Positions 54,075 through 62,716 of a stretch of DNA of 62,716 nucleotides are shown here, one piece after another. Under the pieces are notes generated by a model. It worked only from the letters and a program-made list of their open reading frames with translations. It was not told the DNA's origin and did not search any database. The translations under genes were made by a program, and so were the position numbers. Source of the stretch: Caballeronia udeis (GTDB lineage Bacteria > Pseudomonadota > Gammaproteobacteria > Burkholderiales > Burkholderiaceae); assembly GCF_001544555.2 (NCBI RefSeq), contig NZ_FCOK02000057.1, positions 1 to 62,716 on the forward strand, given 5' to 3'. The stretch's first letter is position 1, and each line of letters begins with the position of its first letter.

Positions 54075-57000
54075 GTTCGTTGCCCTTCGAGTTGCTGTTC
54101 GGCGTTCAGCAGATGGTGTTCTATCTGCTCCTGATACGCGCCCGGACTTTGCCATAAGCCGCGTTGCATCGCTTCGGTCAAACGCTCGCAGATCGAATGC
54201 AGCGCATGCGGATTATGCTGTTGCATGAACTCGCGCGTGGCGGTGTCATTGACGTAAGCGTCGGCAACAAGCGCATACTGATGATCCGATACAACTCGCG
54301 CAGTGGCGTCGTAACCGAACAGATAATCCACCGTCGCGGCGAGTTCCGACGCGCCCTTGTAACCATGCCGCTTCACGCCATCGATCCATTTCGGATTGAC
54401 CACACGAGAGCGGATCACGCGTGAGATTTCTTCCTGCAACGTACGAATACGCGGCGCGGCGGGGTTGCTGTGATCGGGGTTATACGCCTGCGGCTGGGTA
54501 CCGGAAAGATGCCGCACGGCTGCCACCATGCCGCCCTGGAACTGGTGATAGTCGTTCGAATCCAGCAGGTCGTGTTCGCGATTGTCCTGGTTCTGCACCA
54601 CCACATCAATAGTCGACAGGCGCGCGCCAAAGCACTCGCGAGCCTCCACGCCATCGCCCTTTTGCGAATACGCATAACCGCCCGAACTTTGAAAACCGCG
54701 GGCCAGATCGGCATCGGATTGCCATTGCTTCGCGTCGATCATCTCCTGCAGGCCCGCGCCGTAGGCGCCGGGCTTCGTGCTGAACACACGCCAGCCCGCA
54801 CGCAAGCGAGCTTCCTGCTCGTCCAGCCCACGCGCCATGTGCTCGTCGCGTTCGCGCATGATGCGTGCACGGATCGGGTTGATGTCCTCAGCTTCGTCGT
54901 CAAGTTCGGCCACGGCTTGCACGGCGGCATCGAAGAGATGCATCAGGTTCGCGAACGCATCGCGGAAAAATCCCGAAACGCGCAGCGTCACGTCAATCCG
55001 CGGACGATTGAAAATGGTGATAGGCAACACCTCGAAATCGGTCACGCGGTTGCTGCCCGCCGCCCACTTCGGTCGTACGCCGATCAGCGCCATGGCTTGG
55101 GCGATATCGTCGCCGCCGGTGCGCATGGTGGCCGTGCCCCACACCGATAAACCAATCGCGCGCGGGTAATCGCCGTGTTCCTGGAGGTGGCGTTCGATCA
55201 GCAGGTTGGCTGATTTCAGGCCAAGCGTCCATGCTGCGCGCGTTGGCACGGCGCGGGTATCGACGGAGTAGAAATTGCGCCCGGTGGGCAGGACGTCGGG
55301 CCTTCCACGCGAGGGCGATCCGCTAGGACCCGGCGGTACGAAACGTCCGTCGAGACCGCGTTGAAGCTGCTTTAGCTCTTGGGGGCCGCACGCGTCGAGC
55401 CGTGCGAGCAAGTCGCCGTTCAGGCGCGTCAGTACCTGCGACGTGTTCGGCCCCGCCGTGCCGGATTGCCGGTCGAGCAAGGACGTGGCGAGCAACTCAA
55501 GACGCTCGCGGGTGTCGCCATGGTGTCGCCAAGGCGTGTCAATCACGCTTTCGAGTTCAGCAGGACGGGGGCCGGTCCATGGCGCGGTCCAGTCGGCATC
55601 GAGCGGATCGAATGTCTCGCCCAGGTTCAAGTCACGAGCCAACGCGCTCAGCACACTCGCGTTCGCGCCCTGTGCATCGCCGGTCGGATAACGGCCGAGG
55701 GCAAGCAGGGTATCCCGGCGTTGCACGCCTTGCGGTGACGCGCCGAACACATGCAAGCCATCGCGGATCTGCGCCTCTTTAAGCTCGCATAAATACGCGT
55801 CGGCACGTGTCAGCAACGTGTCCTCGGTATCGGAATCGCGGGGTTTATCGAGTCCGAGTTCTTCATGCAGCCTGTGCTCGACAATGCTTGCAAGAATTGT
55901 CTTGCGCAGAAGTTTTGCGCGGCGCGGATCGACCATCAGCGCTTCATAATATTCATCGACCTGACGCTCCAGGTCCTGCAGCGGACCGTAGTTTTCAGCG
56001 CGCGTGAGCGGCGGCATCAAATGGTCGATGATGACCGCCTGCGTCCGCCGCTTCGCCTGGCTGCCCTCGCCCGGATCGTTGACAATGAACGGGTACAGAT
56101 GCGGCATGGCGCCAAGCGTCAGGTCCGGCCAGCACGATGCGCTCAATGCAACGCTCTTGCCCGGCAGCCATTCGAGGTTGCCATGCTTGCCGACGTGAAC
56201 GATCGCATCCACCTTGAATCGCAGCCGCAGCCAGAAGTAGAACGCGAGATACGCGTGCGGCGGCACAAGCTCCGCGTCGTGATAACTGGCATAGTCGCCA
56301 CGCTCACGCGAACGCGCCGGCTGGATACCGATGAACACATGCCCGCAGCGCCAGCCCGCGATCATGAAGCGGCCGCGGCGGATCGTGGGATCGCTTTCGG
56401 GCGGACCCCAGCGTGTATTCAACTCCTGCTGGACATCATGCGGCAGCTTGGTGAAAGCATCGAGGTAGTCGTCGAGAGACAGGCTTTGCAACGCGGGACG
56501 CAAGTCGCGAACCACCGGATCATTCGTCACGCCCGAGGTCAGCGTCTTCATCAGCGCGTCTCCATCGGCCGGAATTTCATCTACTCGATACCCTTCTTTT
56601 GCGAGCATCGAAAGAATGTTGACGACGGACGCGGGCGTGTCGAGACCCACGCCGTTGCCAATGCGGCCTTCACTCAACGGATAGTTCGCGAGGATCAGCG
56701 CGACGCGCTTTTCGGCGTTGGCGAGTTGCCGCAAGCGACACCAGCGTTTGCTCAACTCGGCCACGAAACGCACGCGTTCAAGGTCGGGCTGATATCGCAC
56801 AACGTCGACCTGCGTGATCTTGCATCGATACGCAAGTCCCTTGAAGCTGATCGCGCGGGTGATGATGCGGCCATCGACTTCCGGCAAGGCGACATGCATG
56901 GCGACATCGCGCGAGTTCAGACCATGGTTGTCCTTCAACCAGTCCTCGCGGTTTCCCCCGCTGAGGATGACCTGCAGTACCGGCGCGTCGCCCGCCAGTT

Positions 57001-57844
57001 CGAACGGCACAGGGTCGTCTATGACACCCGCGGCGAACGAGGTCGTGTTCAGCACCAGTGACACGGCGTGATCGGCGCAAAGCTGCTGCACGACTTCGCG
57101 GCTCAACGGGTCCTTGAGCGACGCCATCGCGATCGGCAGCGGGTTGAGGCCCTGCGCTTCCAGGGCCTCGATCAAGGCATCGAACACGTCTGTATTGCCG
57201 GACTGCAAATGGGCGCGGTAGAACAGCACGGCGACGACCGGTGCGCCCTGAACCCAGCGTCTTTGCCAGTCCTCAACCATCGCAACCTGCCGTGCCGGAT
57301 GATAGATCGCCACCGCAGGCAGCGGACTCGGCGCATTCGCCTCACGTCCATATCCCAGCGCGCGAAACGCAATGCAGCGCAGAAACGCTTCGGCATTTTG
57401 CGCGCCGCCTTCACGCAGATAACGCCAGAGCTGATCGCATAACCCGGGCTCGGCCGTACTCTTCGCAACGAGGTTCGGATCTTCCTGCAGGTCGCCGGAA
57501 AACATCACGAGCATCTGGCCATTGCGGCGCGCGAGCGTGGTGATGGTCTCGATTCCGTAAGGCCAGTACGCTTCGCCGCCGAGGTGATCAATGACGATCA
57601 CGCGCGCATGTTTCAGCACGTCGTCGACGTAAAAATCCACCGATGCCGGTTGCCGCAAGAACGCCTGGTTCGCCAGCCGCACCGCCGGAAAGTCCGCTTC
57701 CAGATTCGGCACCACGCTCGCGAGAAGCGAGAGCGTAGTGTCCGCGGAACTCAGCACGACGATCGGCGCGGGCGTCTGGTCGATACGCATGACGCCGGCT
57801 GCATCGTCGACAAAACCGCCCGGCGTCGTGCGTAGCAGATGCAT
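54071..57844 (-). CDS. cobN: Cobaltochelatase, CobN subunit
   Basis: Large catalytic subunit that inserts Co2+ into hydrogenobyrinate a,c-diamide in the cytoplasm. The 1257 residues contain the full CobN/ChlH order: an N-terminal receptor domain, VGKHGNLEWLPGKSVALS near residue 555, and the C-terminal VVQNQDNREHDLLDSNDYHQ and MAAVRHLSG-like GGMVAAVRHLSGTQPQAYN. Start codon ATG is three bases after the cobW stop. It is the second gene of the riboswitch-controlled unit cobW-cobN-chlI-VWA. Confidence 0.96.
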   Translation of the reverse strand: MHLLRTTPGGFVDDAAGVMRIDQTPAPIVVLSSADTTLSLLASVVPNLEADFPAVRLANQAFLRQPASVDFYVDDVLKHARVIVIDHLGGEAYWPYGIETITTLARRNGQMLVMFSGDLQEDPNLVAKSTAEPGLCDQLWRYLREGGAQNAEAFLRCIAFRALGYGREANAPSPLPAVAIYHPARQVAMVEDWQRRWVQGAPVVAVLFYRAHLQSGNTDVFDALIEALEAQGLNPLPIAMASLKDPLSREVVQQLCADHAVSLVLNTTSFAAGVIDDPVPFELAGDAPVLQVILSGGNREDWLKDNHGLNSRDVAMHVALPEVDGRIITRAISFKGLAYRCKITQVDVVRYQPDLERVRFVAELSKRWCRLRQLANAEKRVALILANYPLSEGRIGNGVGLDTPASVVNILSMLAKEGYRVDEIPADGDALMKTLTSGVTNDPVVRDLRPALQSLSLDDYLDAFTKLPHDVQQELNTRWGPPESDPTIRRGRFMIAGWRCGHVFIGIQPARSRERGDYASYHDAELVPPHAYLAFYFWLRLRFKVDAIVHVGKHGNLEWLPGKSVALSASCWPDLTLGAMPHLYPFIVNDPGEGSQAKRRTQAVIIDHLMPPLTRAENYGPLQDLERQVDEYYEALMVDPRRAKLLRKTILASIVEHRLHEELGLDKPRDSDTEDTLLTRADAYLCELKEAQIRDGLHVFGASPQGVQRRDTLLALGRYPTGDAQGANASVLSALARDLNLGETFDPLDADWTAPWTGPRPAELESVIDTPWRHHGDTRERLELLATSLLDRQSGTAGPNTSQVLTRLNGDLLARLDACGPQELKQLQRGLDGRFVPPGPSGSPSRGRPDVLPTGRNFYSVDTRAVPTRAAWTLGLKSANLLIERHLQEHGDYPRAIGLSVWGTATMRTGGDDIAQAMALIGVRPKWAAGSNRVTDFEVLPITIFNRPRIDVTLRVSGFFRDAFANLMHLFDAAVQAVAELDDEAEDINPIRARIMRERDEHMARGLDEQEARLRAGWRVFSTKPGAYGAGLQEMIDAKQWQSDADLARGFQSSGGYAYSQKGDGVEARECFGARLSTIDVVVQNQDNREHDLLDSNDYHQFQGGMVAAVRHLSGTQPQAYNPDHSNPAAPRIRTLQEEISRVIRSRVVNPKWIDGVKRHGYKGASELAATVDYLFGYDATARVVSDHQYALVADAYVNDTATREFMQQHNPHALHSICERLTEAMQRGLWQSPGAYQEQIEHHLLNAEQQLEGQRT

Positions 57845-57847
57845 CGA

Positions 57848-58936
<1,089 letters not shown>

Positions 58937-59132
58937 CCGTTGCTCCGTGTTATCGATTGGCTGCTTGCTGCCGGAATGCGTCGCCCTTTGCAGACTCACG
59001 CGAGCAATAAAATGCGCGCGCGGGTGTCGCGGCGAGGGCGCGATGCGGGACGGCAAACCGGAAAAGCATGGTGAAAAGTGTCGAGCGTATGCCGCATCCC
59101 CGCGACATCGTCCGCTTCAGGTGTTGACTCGT

Positions 59133-59381
59133 TCCGGCCGGTATCCGGGCTGGCGAAAGTGCCGCTCCACCTTCCCGCATGATGTAGCCATGCAGTGGTT
59201 TTTCGAAGCCGGCTTTACCGTGCGAAGTGGCGTGAACCCGGCGTGAACCGGGATAAAACCCCATCGCTCGATTTTCGTTTACCGTTGCGGGGGCAGCGCA
59301 GGTTGGCACGGCCGGGGTTGCGGCAATGCTCCCTGCTTCCCGTTTAACTGCGCGCAGCAGAGACCGCGCGCGAGCACCAGA
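59133..59381 (-). ncRNA. Cobalamin riboswitch upstream of cobW
   Basis: Reading the minus strand, the boxes are GGTGCTCG (59378-59371), GTTAAACGGGAAGCAGGG (from 59348), the core CTGCCCCCGCAACGGT (59296-59281), CCACTGCATGG (59199-59189), CGGGAAGG (near 59177) and CCCGGATACCGGCC (59148-59135). It precedes cobW by about 200 bases, so B12 should repress cobW, cobN, chlI and the VWA gene. Confidence 0.93.
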
Positions 59382-59393
59382 AAACTATCGCGA

Positions 59394-59422
59394 AGTCTAG
59401 GCTGATGGGGGGTTAGCGTCAA
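59394..59422 (-). promoter_or_regulatory. Promoter of the cobW riboswitch transcript
   Basis: TTGACG (59422-59417), a 17-base spacer, and TAGACT (59399-59394) on the minus strand. The transcription start would lie about six bases before the first riboswitch box. Confidence 0.65.
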
Positions 59423-59572
59423 GGTTTGGGCGGGGCGCGGGAGGGGTTTCAAGCTGCGTCTGCTGACGAGAGATCTTGCCTGTGCGAGACCACCAAACCT
59501 GCACTGCCGACCGGTTCCAGCCTGTAAAAGCCCAGCGCAACCCCTACCCGCTGTGCTATCTTTGGCCCGCGT

Positions 59573-59840
59573 CTGGTGCTCACGCGCGCTTTTCCCGCGC
59601 GCGTAGTTAAACGGGAAACAGGGTGCATACGCGCGTATTTTCCAGGCTCGAAGCTGTAGGCCGCACGCGCCGTACCGACAAAAACCTGTGCTGTCCCCGC
59701 AACGGTACGCGACCCGCGCCTCGTTCGACTGACTCTCATTCCTGATTTTCATTCGAACCGGGCGCTCATTTCCTCCAAAGCCACTGCGCAAGCGCGCGGG
59801 AAGGCGAGCGGAATGCGGTCGCCAAGCCCGGATACCGGCC
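59573..59840 (+). ncRNA. Cobalamin riboswitch upstream of cobE
   Basis: Plus-strand boxes are GGTGCTCACGCGCG (59575-), GTTAAACGGGAAACAGGG (59606-), the core GCTGTCCCCGCAACGGTA (59690-), AGCCACTGCG (59779-), GGGAAGGCG (59798-) and GCCAAGCCCGGATACCGGCC (59821-59840). It lies head-to-head with the cobW riboswitch and shares several near-identical blocks with it. Confidence 0.92.
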
Positions 59841-59902
59841 AGTCGCCAAGTGGCGCGCTATCGCTCCAGCAGCGCGCCGGACGCCACATCCGCGAGGGAC
59901 GG

Positions 59903-60055
59903 ATGAAGGACGTAATGCTTATACCGCCTTACATGAATCCAATTTTTCAGCGCTTGCGCTCAATGTCGGGGTCCCCCCGGCGCTCACCTGTCCAGCCGCC
60001 CTTGCGCAGGTTCGCTTGCGTGTGTCCGGGCTGCGCAAACAGAGCGCAATCATGA
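59903..60055 (+). CDS. Possible 50-residue leader ORF between riboswitch and cobE
   Basis: ATG 59903 is preceded by GAGGGA, 3 bases away, and opens a 50-codon frame (MKDVMLIPPYMNPIFQRLRS at the start, FACVCPGCANRAQS at the end, with CVCPGC). It ends at TGA 60055, which overlaps the cobE ATG in ATGA (60052-60055), a coupling geometry like the other junctions in this unit. No family is recognised. It may be a translated leader, a genuine small protein or chance. Confidence 0.35.
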   Translation: MKDVMLIPPYMNPIFQRLRSMSGSPRRSPVQPPLRRFACVCPGCANRAQS

Positions 60056-60450
60056 GTACATGGGTCATCGGTATAGGCTGCCGGCGCGGTGTAAGCGTCG
60101 AACAGATTCATGCCGCCGTGCTCGCCGCGCTGGGAACGCGGCCGCTGGCAAGCGTCCGCACGCTGGCATCGATCGATGGCAAGCAAGACGAAACCGCACT
60201 GCTTGAATTTGCCGCTCGCCACGGTTTGCCGCTGCAATTTTTTTCGAAGCAAAGCATCGCGCAGGTTGAGACCAGCGCGTCGGAACGGGTTCAGGCGCTG
60301 CTTGGCATTGACGGCGTCTGCGAACCCTGCGCGCTGCTGGCGTCGCGCAACGGGTGGATCATCGTGCCGAAAACAGTGACCGGTGGCGTGACCGTCGCTA
60401 TCGCTGAAGACGATCCAAGGCAACAGACTGACAACGAGAGAACATCATGA
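60052..60450 (+). CDS. cobE: CobE/CbiG C-terminal-like protein
   Basis: A 132-residue cobalamin-biosynthesis protein of the CobE family, homologous to the C-terminal domain of CbiG. It shows the family opening WVIGIGCRRGVSVEQIHAAV, the glycine/serine-rich middle (TLASIDGKQDETALLEFAAR) and the ALLASRNGWIIVPKTVTGGVT end. The longer frame upstream is not used. Exact role is unsettled in the literature. It is coupled to cobO by an ATGA overlap. Confidence 0.88.
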   Translation: MSTWVIGIGCRRGVSVEQIHAAVLAALGTRPLASVRTLASIDGKQDETALLEFAARHGLPLQFFSKQSIAQVETSASERVQALLGIDGVCEPCALLASRNGWIIVPKTVTGGVTVAIAEDDPRQQTDNERTS

Positions 60451-61049
60451 AAACGGATGAAGAAGCGCATCTGCGCATGACCCAGCGGCGCAAGGAAGGC
60501 CACGAAAGAAAGCAGGCCGCCGCCGCGCGCGAGAAGGGCCTCCTGATCGTCAATACGGGCACCGGCAAGGGTAAAACCACGGCGGCCTTCGGCATGGCCG
60601 TACGCGTGCTCGGACACGGCATGCGGCTCGGTGTGGTGCAGTTCATCAAGGGCGCGCTGCATACGTCCGAGCGCGATTTCCTCGGTGCAATCGCGAACTG
60701 CGATTTCATCACCATGGGCGACGGCTACACATGGGACACGCAGAATCGCGATGCCGATATCGCGACGGCTCGCAAGGGTTGGGACGCGGCGCGCAAGATG
60801 ATTGAAAGCGGCGAGTATCAGATGGTCGTGCTCGACGAACTGTGCACAGTACTCAAATACGAATACTTGCCGCTCGACGAAGTGCTCGCGGTGTTCAACG
60901 CGCGGCCCGAGATGCTGCATGTGGTCGTGACAGGCCGCCATGCGCCGGAAGCGCTGATCGAGGCGGCTGATCTCGTGACGGAGATGCGTCCGATCAAGCA
61001 TCCGTATCGTGAGCAAGGCGTGAAAGCGCAACGCGGCGTCGAGTTCTGA
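60447..61049 (+). CDS. cobO: Cob(I)yrinic acid a,c-diamide adenosyltransferase
   Basis: Transfers the 5-prime deoxyadenosyl group from ATP to cobalt. The 200 residues contain the CobO/BtuR P-loop NTGTGKGKTTAAFGMAVRVL (from about residue 33), the VQFIKGALHTSERDFL segment and VVLDELCTVLKYEYLPLDEV. It overlaps cobE in ATGA and is followed one base later by cobB. Confidence 0.95.
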   Translation: MKTDEEAHLRMTQRRKEGHERKQAAAAREKGLLIVNTGTGKGKTTAAFGMAVRVLGHGMRLGVVQFIKGALHTSERDFLGAIANCDFITMGDGYTWDTQNRDADIATARKGWDAARKMIESGEYQMVVLDELCTVLKYEYLPLDEVLAVFNARPEMLHVVVTGRHAPEALIEAADLVTEMRPIKHPYREQGVKAQRGVEF

Positions 61050-61050
61050 C

Positions 61051-62349
61051 GTGCGCGCCTGCCCCGCTCTATTCATCAGCGCGCCCGCGTCGAACCAGGG
61101 CAAGACCACCGTCACCGCCGGGCTCGCGCGCTATCACACGCGGCAAGGCCGGCGAGTGCGGGTCTTCAAGACCGGCCCCGACTTCCTCGACCCAATGATC
61201 CTGGAACGCGCATCCGGCGCACCCGTCTATTCGCTGCATTTGTGGATGGTCGGCGAAAGCGGCTGCCGCGCGCTGCTCGCGCAAGCAGCGCAGGAAGCCG
61301 ATTTGATCCTGATCGAAGGCGTGATGGGACTCTTTGACGGCACCCCCAGCAGCGCCGATCTCGCGGCTGCGTTCGGCGTGCCGGTGCTCGCCGTGATCGG
61401 CGCGCACGGCATGGCGCAGACCTTCGGCGCAATGGCGTTCGGGCTCGCGCGCTACCGGGCGGATCTGCCCTTCCATGGCGTGCTCGCCAATCGCGTAGCG
61501 TCGGCACGGCATGCGCAAATGCTGAGCGAAGCCATTCCTGAAGGCATTCGATATTGCGGTCATCTGTCGAGCACCGACGACATCGCGCTGCCCGGAAGGC
61601 ACCTCGGTCTCGCGCAGGCAGCGGAGGTGGCGGACATCGATGCGCGGCTGGATCGCGCAGCGGACGAGATCGGCGAGACAGCGCTGCGCGAGTTGCCGCC
61701 CGCGGTCGTGTTCAATCACGACACCCAGGAACCGCCGCCGCGTTTGCTGGAGGACATGCACATCGCCATTGCCCGCGATGCCGCGTTTTCGTTCATCTAC
61801 CCCGCGAATCTCGACCTGCTGAAGGCGATGGGCGCAACGCTCGCCCCCTTCTCGCCCCTCGCCGATGAGCCCGTTCCCGCGCATGCCGATGCGCTTTATC
61901 TGCCGGGAGGTTATCCGGAACTGCACGCTGCCCGCCTTGCCGCGAACGCAGCGAGTGCGGGCTCGATTCGCGCGCACGTTGAGGCGGGTAAAGCGGTGGT
62001 CGCGGAATGCGGCGGCATGCTGTATCTGCTCGATTCGCTGACGGATATCGATGGTGCACAGCATGCAATGCTGGCCCTTCTGCCCGGCCACGCGAAGATG
62101 CAGAAACGCCTGGCCCGGCTCGCCATGCAGCGTGTTGAAAGCCGCCACGGCATCCACACCGGCCACACCTTCCACTACTCGTCCATGACGACGAGCATGT
62201 CGCCGGTGCTCACCGCGACGCACGCCACCACGGGCGTGGAAGGCGAGGCGATCTATCGTCATGGCCCGATCACCGCTACCTACATGCACACTTACTGGCC
62301 GACAAATCCGGCGGCGGCCGCCGCCCTCTTTCGCGGCGAAACACTGTGA
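61051..62349 (+). CDS. cobB: Hydrogenobyrinate/cobyrinate a,c-diamide synthase
   Basis: Glutamine-dependent amidation of the a and c side chains. The 432 residues comprise an N-terminal P-loop synthetase (SAPASNQGKTTVTAGLARYH, IEGVMGLFDG) and a C-terminal class-I glutaminase domain with Cys in VVAECGGMLYLLDSL (about residue 320). Start is GTG 61051. In the aerobic order it acts before CobN, whose gene lies in the divergent unit. It overlaps the next gene by 4 bases (GTGA). Confidence 0.95.
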   Translation: MRACPALFISAPASNQGKTTVTAGLARYHTRQGRRVRVFKTGPDFLDPMILERASGAPVYSLHLWMVGESGCRALLAQAAQEADLILIEGVMGLFDGTPSSADLAAAFGVPVLAVIGAHGMAQTFGAMAFGLARYRADLPFHGVLANRVASARHAQMLSEAIPEGIRYCGHLSSTDDIALPGRHLGLAQAAEVADIDARLDRAADEIGETALRELPPAVVFNHDTQEPPPRLLEDMHIAIARDAAFSFIYPANLDLLKAMGATLAPFSPLADEPVPAHADALYLPGGYPELHAARLAANAASAGSIRAHVEAGKAVVAECGGMLYLLDSLTDIDGAQHAMLALLPGHAKMQKRLARLAMQRVESRHGIHTGHTFHYSSMTTSMSPVLTATHATTGVEGEAIYRHGPITATYMHTYWPTNPAAAAALFRGETL

Positions 62350-62594
62350 CAACTCCGATGGACATGCAGACAGAAATGGAAGTACCGCTCGAACTCACGT
62401 TCACCATTGAGCGCGCCAGGCAGCTTCAACCCGTGGGCTCGCCCTGCACGGACGTATGCCGGCTCGACAAGACCACGGGGCATTGCGAAGGCTGCTTCAG
62501 AAGCCGCGAAGAGATCAAGGCATGGAAGACCATGGACGATGCCGACAAGCTCGTGCTGTTCAATACCCTGCTTGCACGCAAGGCTGCAGCATGA
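62346..62594 (+). CDS. DUF1289 family protein
   Basis: An 82-residue protein with the DUF1289 Cys motif: SPCTDVCRLDKTTGHCEGCF (four cysteines, residues 33-50), probably a metal site, followed by RSREEIKAWKTMDDADK. The start is GTG 62346 within the cobB stop. It closes the cobE-cobO-cobB unit. Function unknown; DUF1289 proteins occur in many settings, so a B12 role is unproven. Confidence 0.88.
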   Translation: MTTPMDMQTEMEVPLELTFTIERARQLQPVGSPCTDVCRLDKTTGHCEGCFRSREEIKAWKTMDDADKLVLFNTLLARKAAA

Positions 62595-62598
62595 AAAA

Positions 62599-62620
62599 GG
62601 GGCGGTCCACAAGCCGCCCC
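62599..62620 (+). terminator. Hairpin after the DUF1289 gene
   Basis: GGGGCGG and CCGCCCC pair around an 8-base loop, followed by TCATTGG. The stem is good but no T-run follows. Confidence 0.5.
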
Positions 62621-62660
62621 TCATTGGATCCGTACTAACCCGTACTTTTCCCCATCAATT

Positions 62661-62699
62661 AGCCGAAACCTCCGCTAGCATTGGGTTTCGGCTATTTTT
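62661..62699 (+). terminator. Strong terminator at the right end of the window
   Basis: AGCCGAAACC and GGTTTCGGCT form a perfect 10-bp stem around a 13-base loop, followed by ATTTTTA. It marks the end of the cobE-cobO-cobB-DUF1289 unit. Confidence 0.85.
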
Positions 62700-62716
62700 A
62701 GGGTTTAGGTGTAGCC

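Overview
This is a high-GC chromosomal segment from a member of the Burkholderiales, most likely a Burkholderia, Paraburkholderia or Caballeronia relative. That call rests on gene content (DHA2/HlyD/NodT efflux, OprD porin, CioAB-type oxidase with a DUF2474 peptide, aerobic cobalamin genes with a CobN/ChlI/VWA chelatase) and on codon use. I saw no rRNA, tRNA, CRISPR array, intact insertion sequence or prophage. The species cannot be fixed from the sequence alone.

Layout. Positions 1-4100 hold a minus-strand tripartite drug-efflux operon (marR, hlyD, MFS, nodT). The nodT gene runs off the left edge and seems to leave its family sequence about 65 bases from that edge. From 4200 to 8312 lie a LysR regulator, an IclR regulator and a polar amino-acid ABC importer. 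From 8350 to 11000 come a hypothetical gene and a divergent pair: a GlxA-type AraC regulator and an HD-domain hydrolase. From 11114 to 15058 a TauD-like dioxygenase sits with a sulfonate/taurine-type ABC importer, convergent with an OprD porin (15241-16647). From 16942 to 26046 a complete dipeptide/oligopeptide importer, a divergent LysR gene and gamma-glutamyltransferase form a probable peptide-salvage block. From 26374 to 34367 are housekeeping and accessory genes: a purine permease, a tiny protein behind a four-copy 14-bp repeat, a ChaA-like antiporter, OsmC, a broken FAD oxidoreductase remnant, a FrnE-like DsbA protein, a heptosyltransferase and a zinc metalloprotease. From 34841 to 44483 are the bd-type oxidase operon, an UPF0718 permease, mnmH, eutBC, opgC and terC.

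The right third (44546-62594) is a large aerobic cobalamin (B12) locus with four transcription units: cobL-cobK-cobM-DUF4186 (minus), cobG-cobH-cobI-cbiG/cobJ (plus), cobW-cobN-chlI-VWA (minus), and [small ORF]-cobE-cobO-cobB-DUF1289 (plus). Three cobalamin riboswitches can be recognised by their conserved boxes. One precedes cobG. The other two lie head-to-head, about 190 bp apart, and drive cobW and cobE outward. Together the genes cover precorrin-2 methylation, ring contraction, cobalt insertion, amidation and adenosylation. The B12-dependent ethanolamine ammonia-lyase (eutBC) lies about 2.3 kb from the locus, so producer and user are neighbours.

No wholly new multigene system stands out. 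The items most worth a second look are the repeat array in front of the 49-residue protein, the paired divergent riboswitches, the mixed CobG/CbiG pathway, the small ORF between riboswitch and cobE, and the MarR operator pair with a probable leaderless start.
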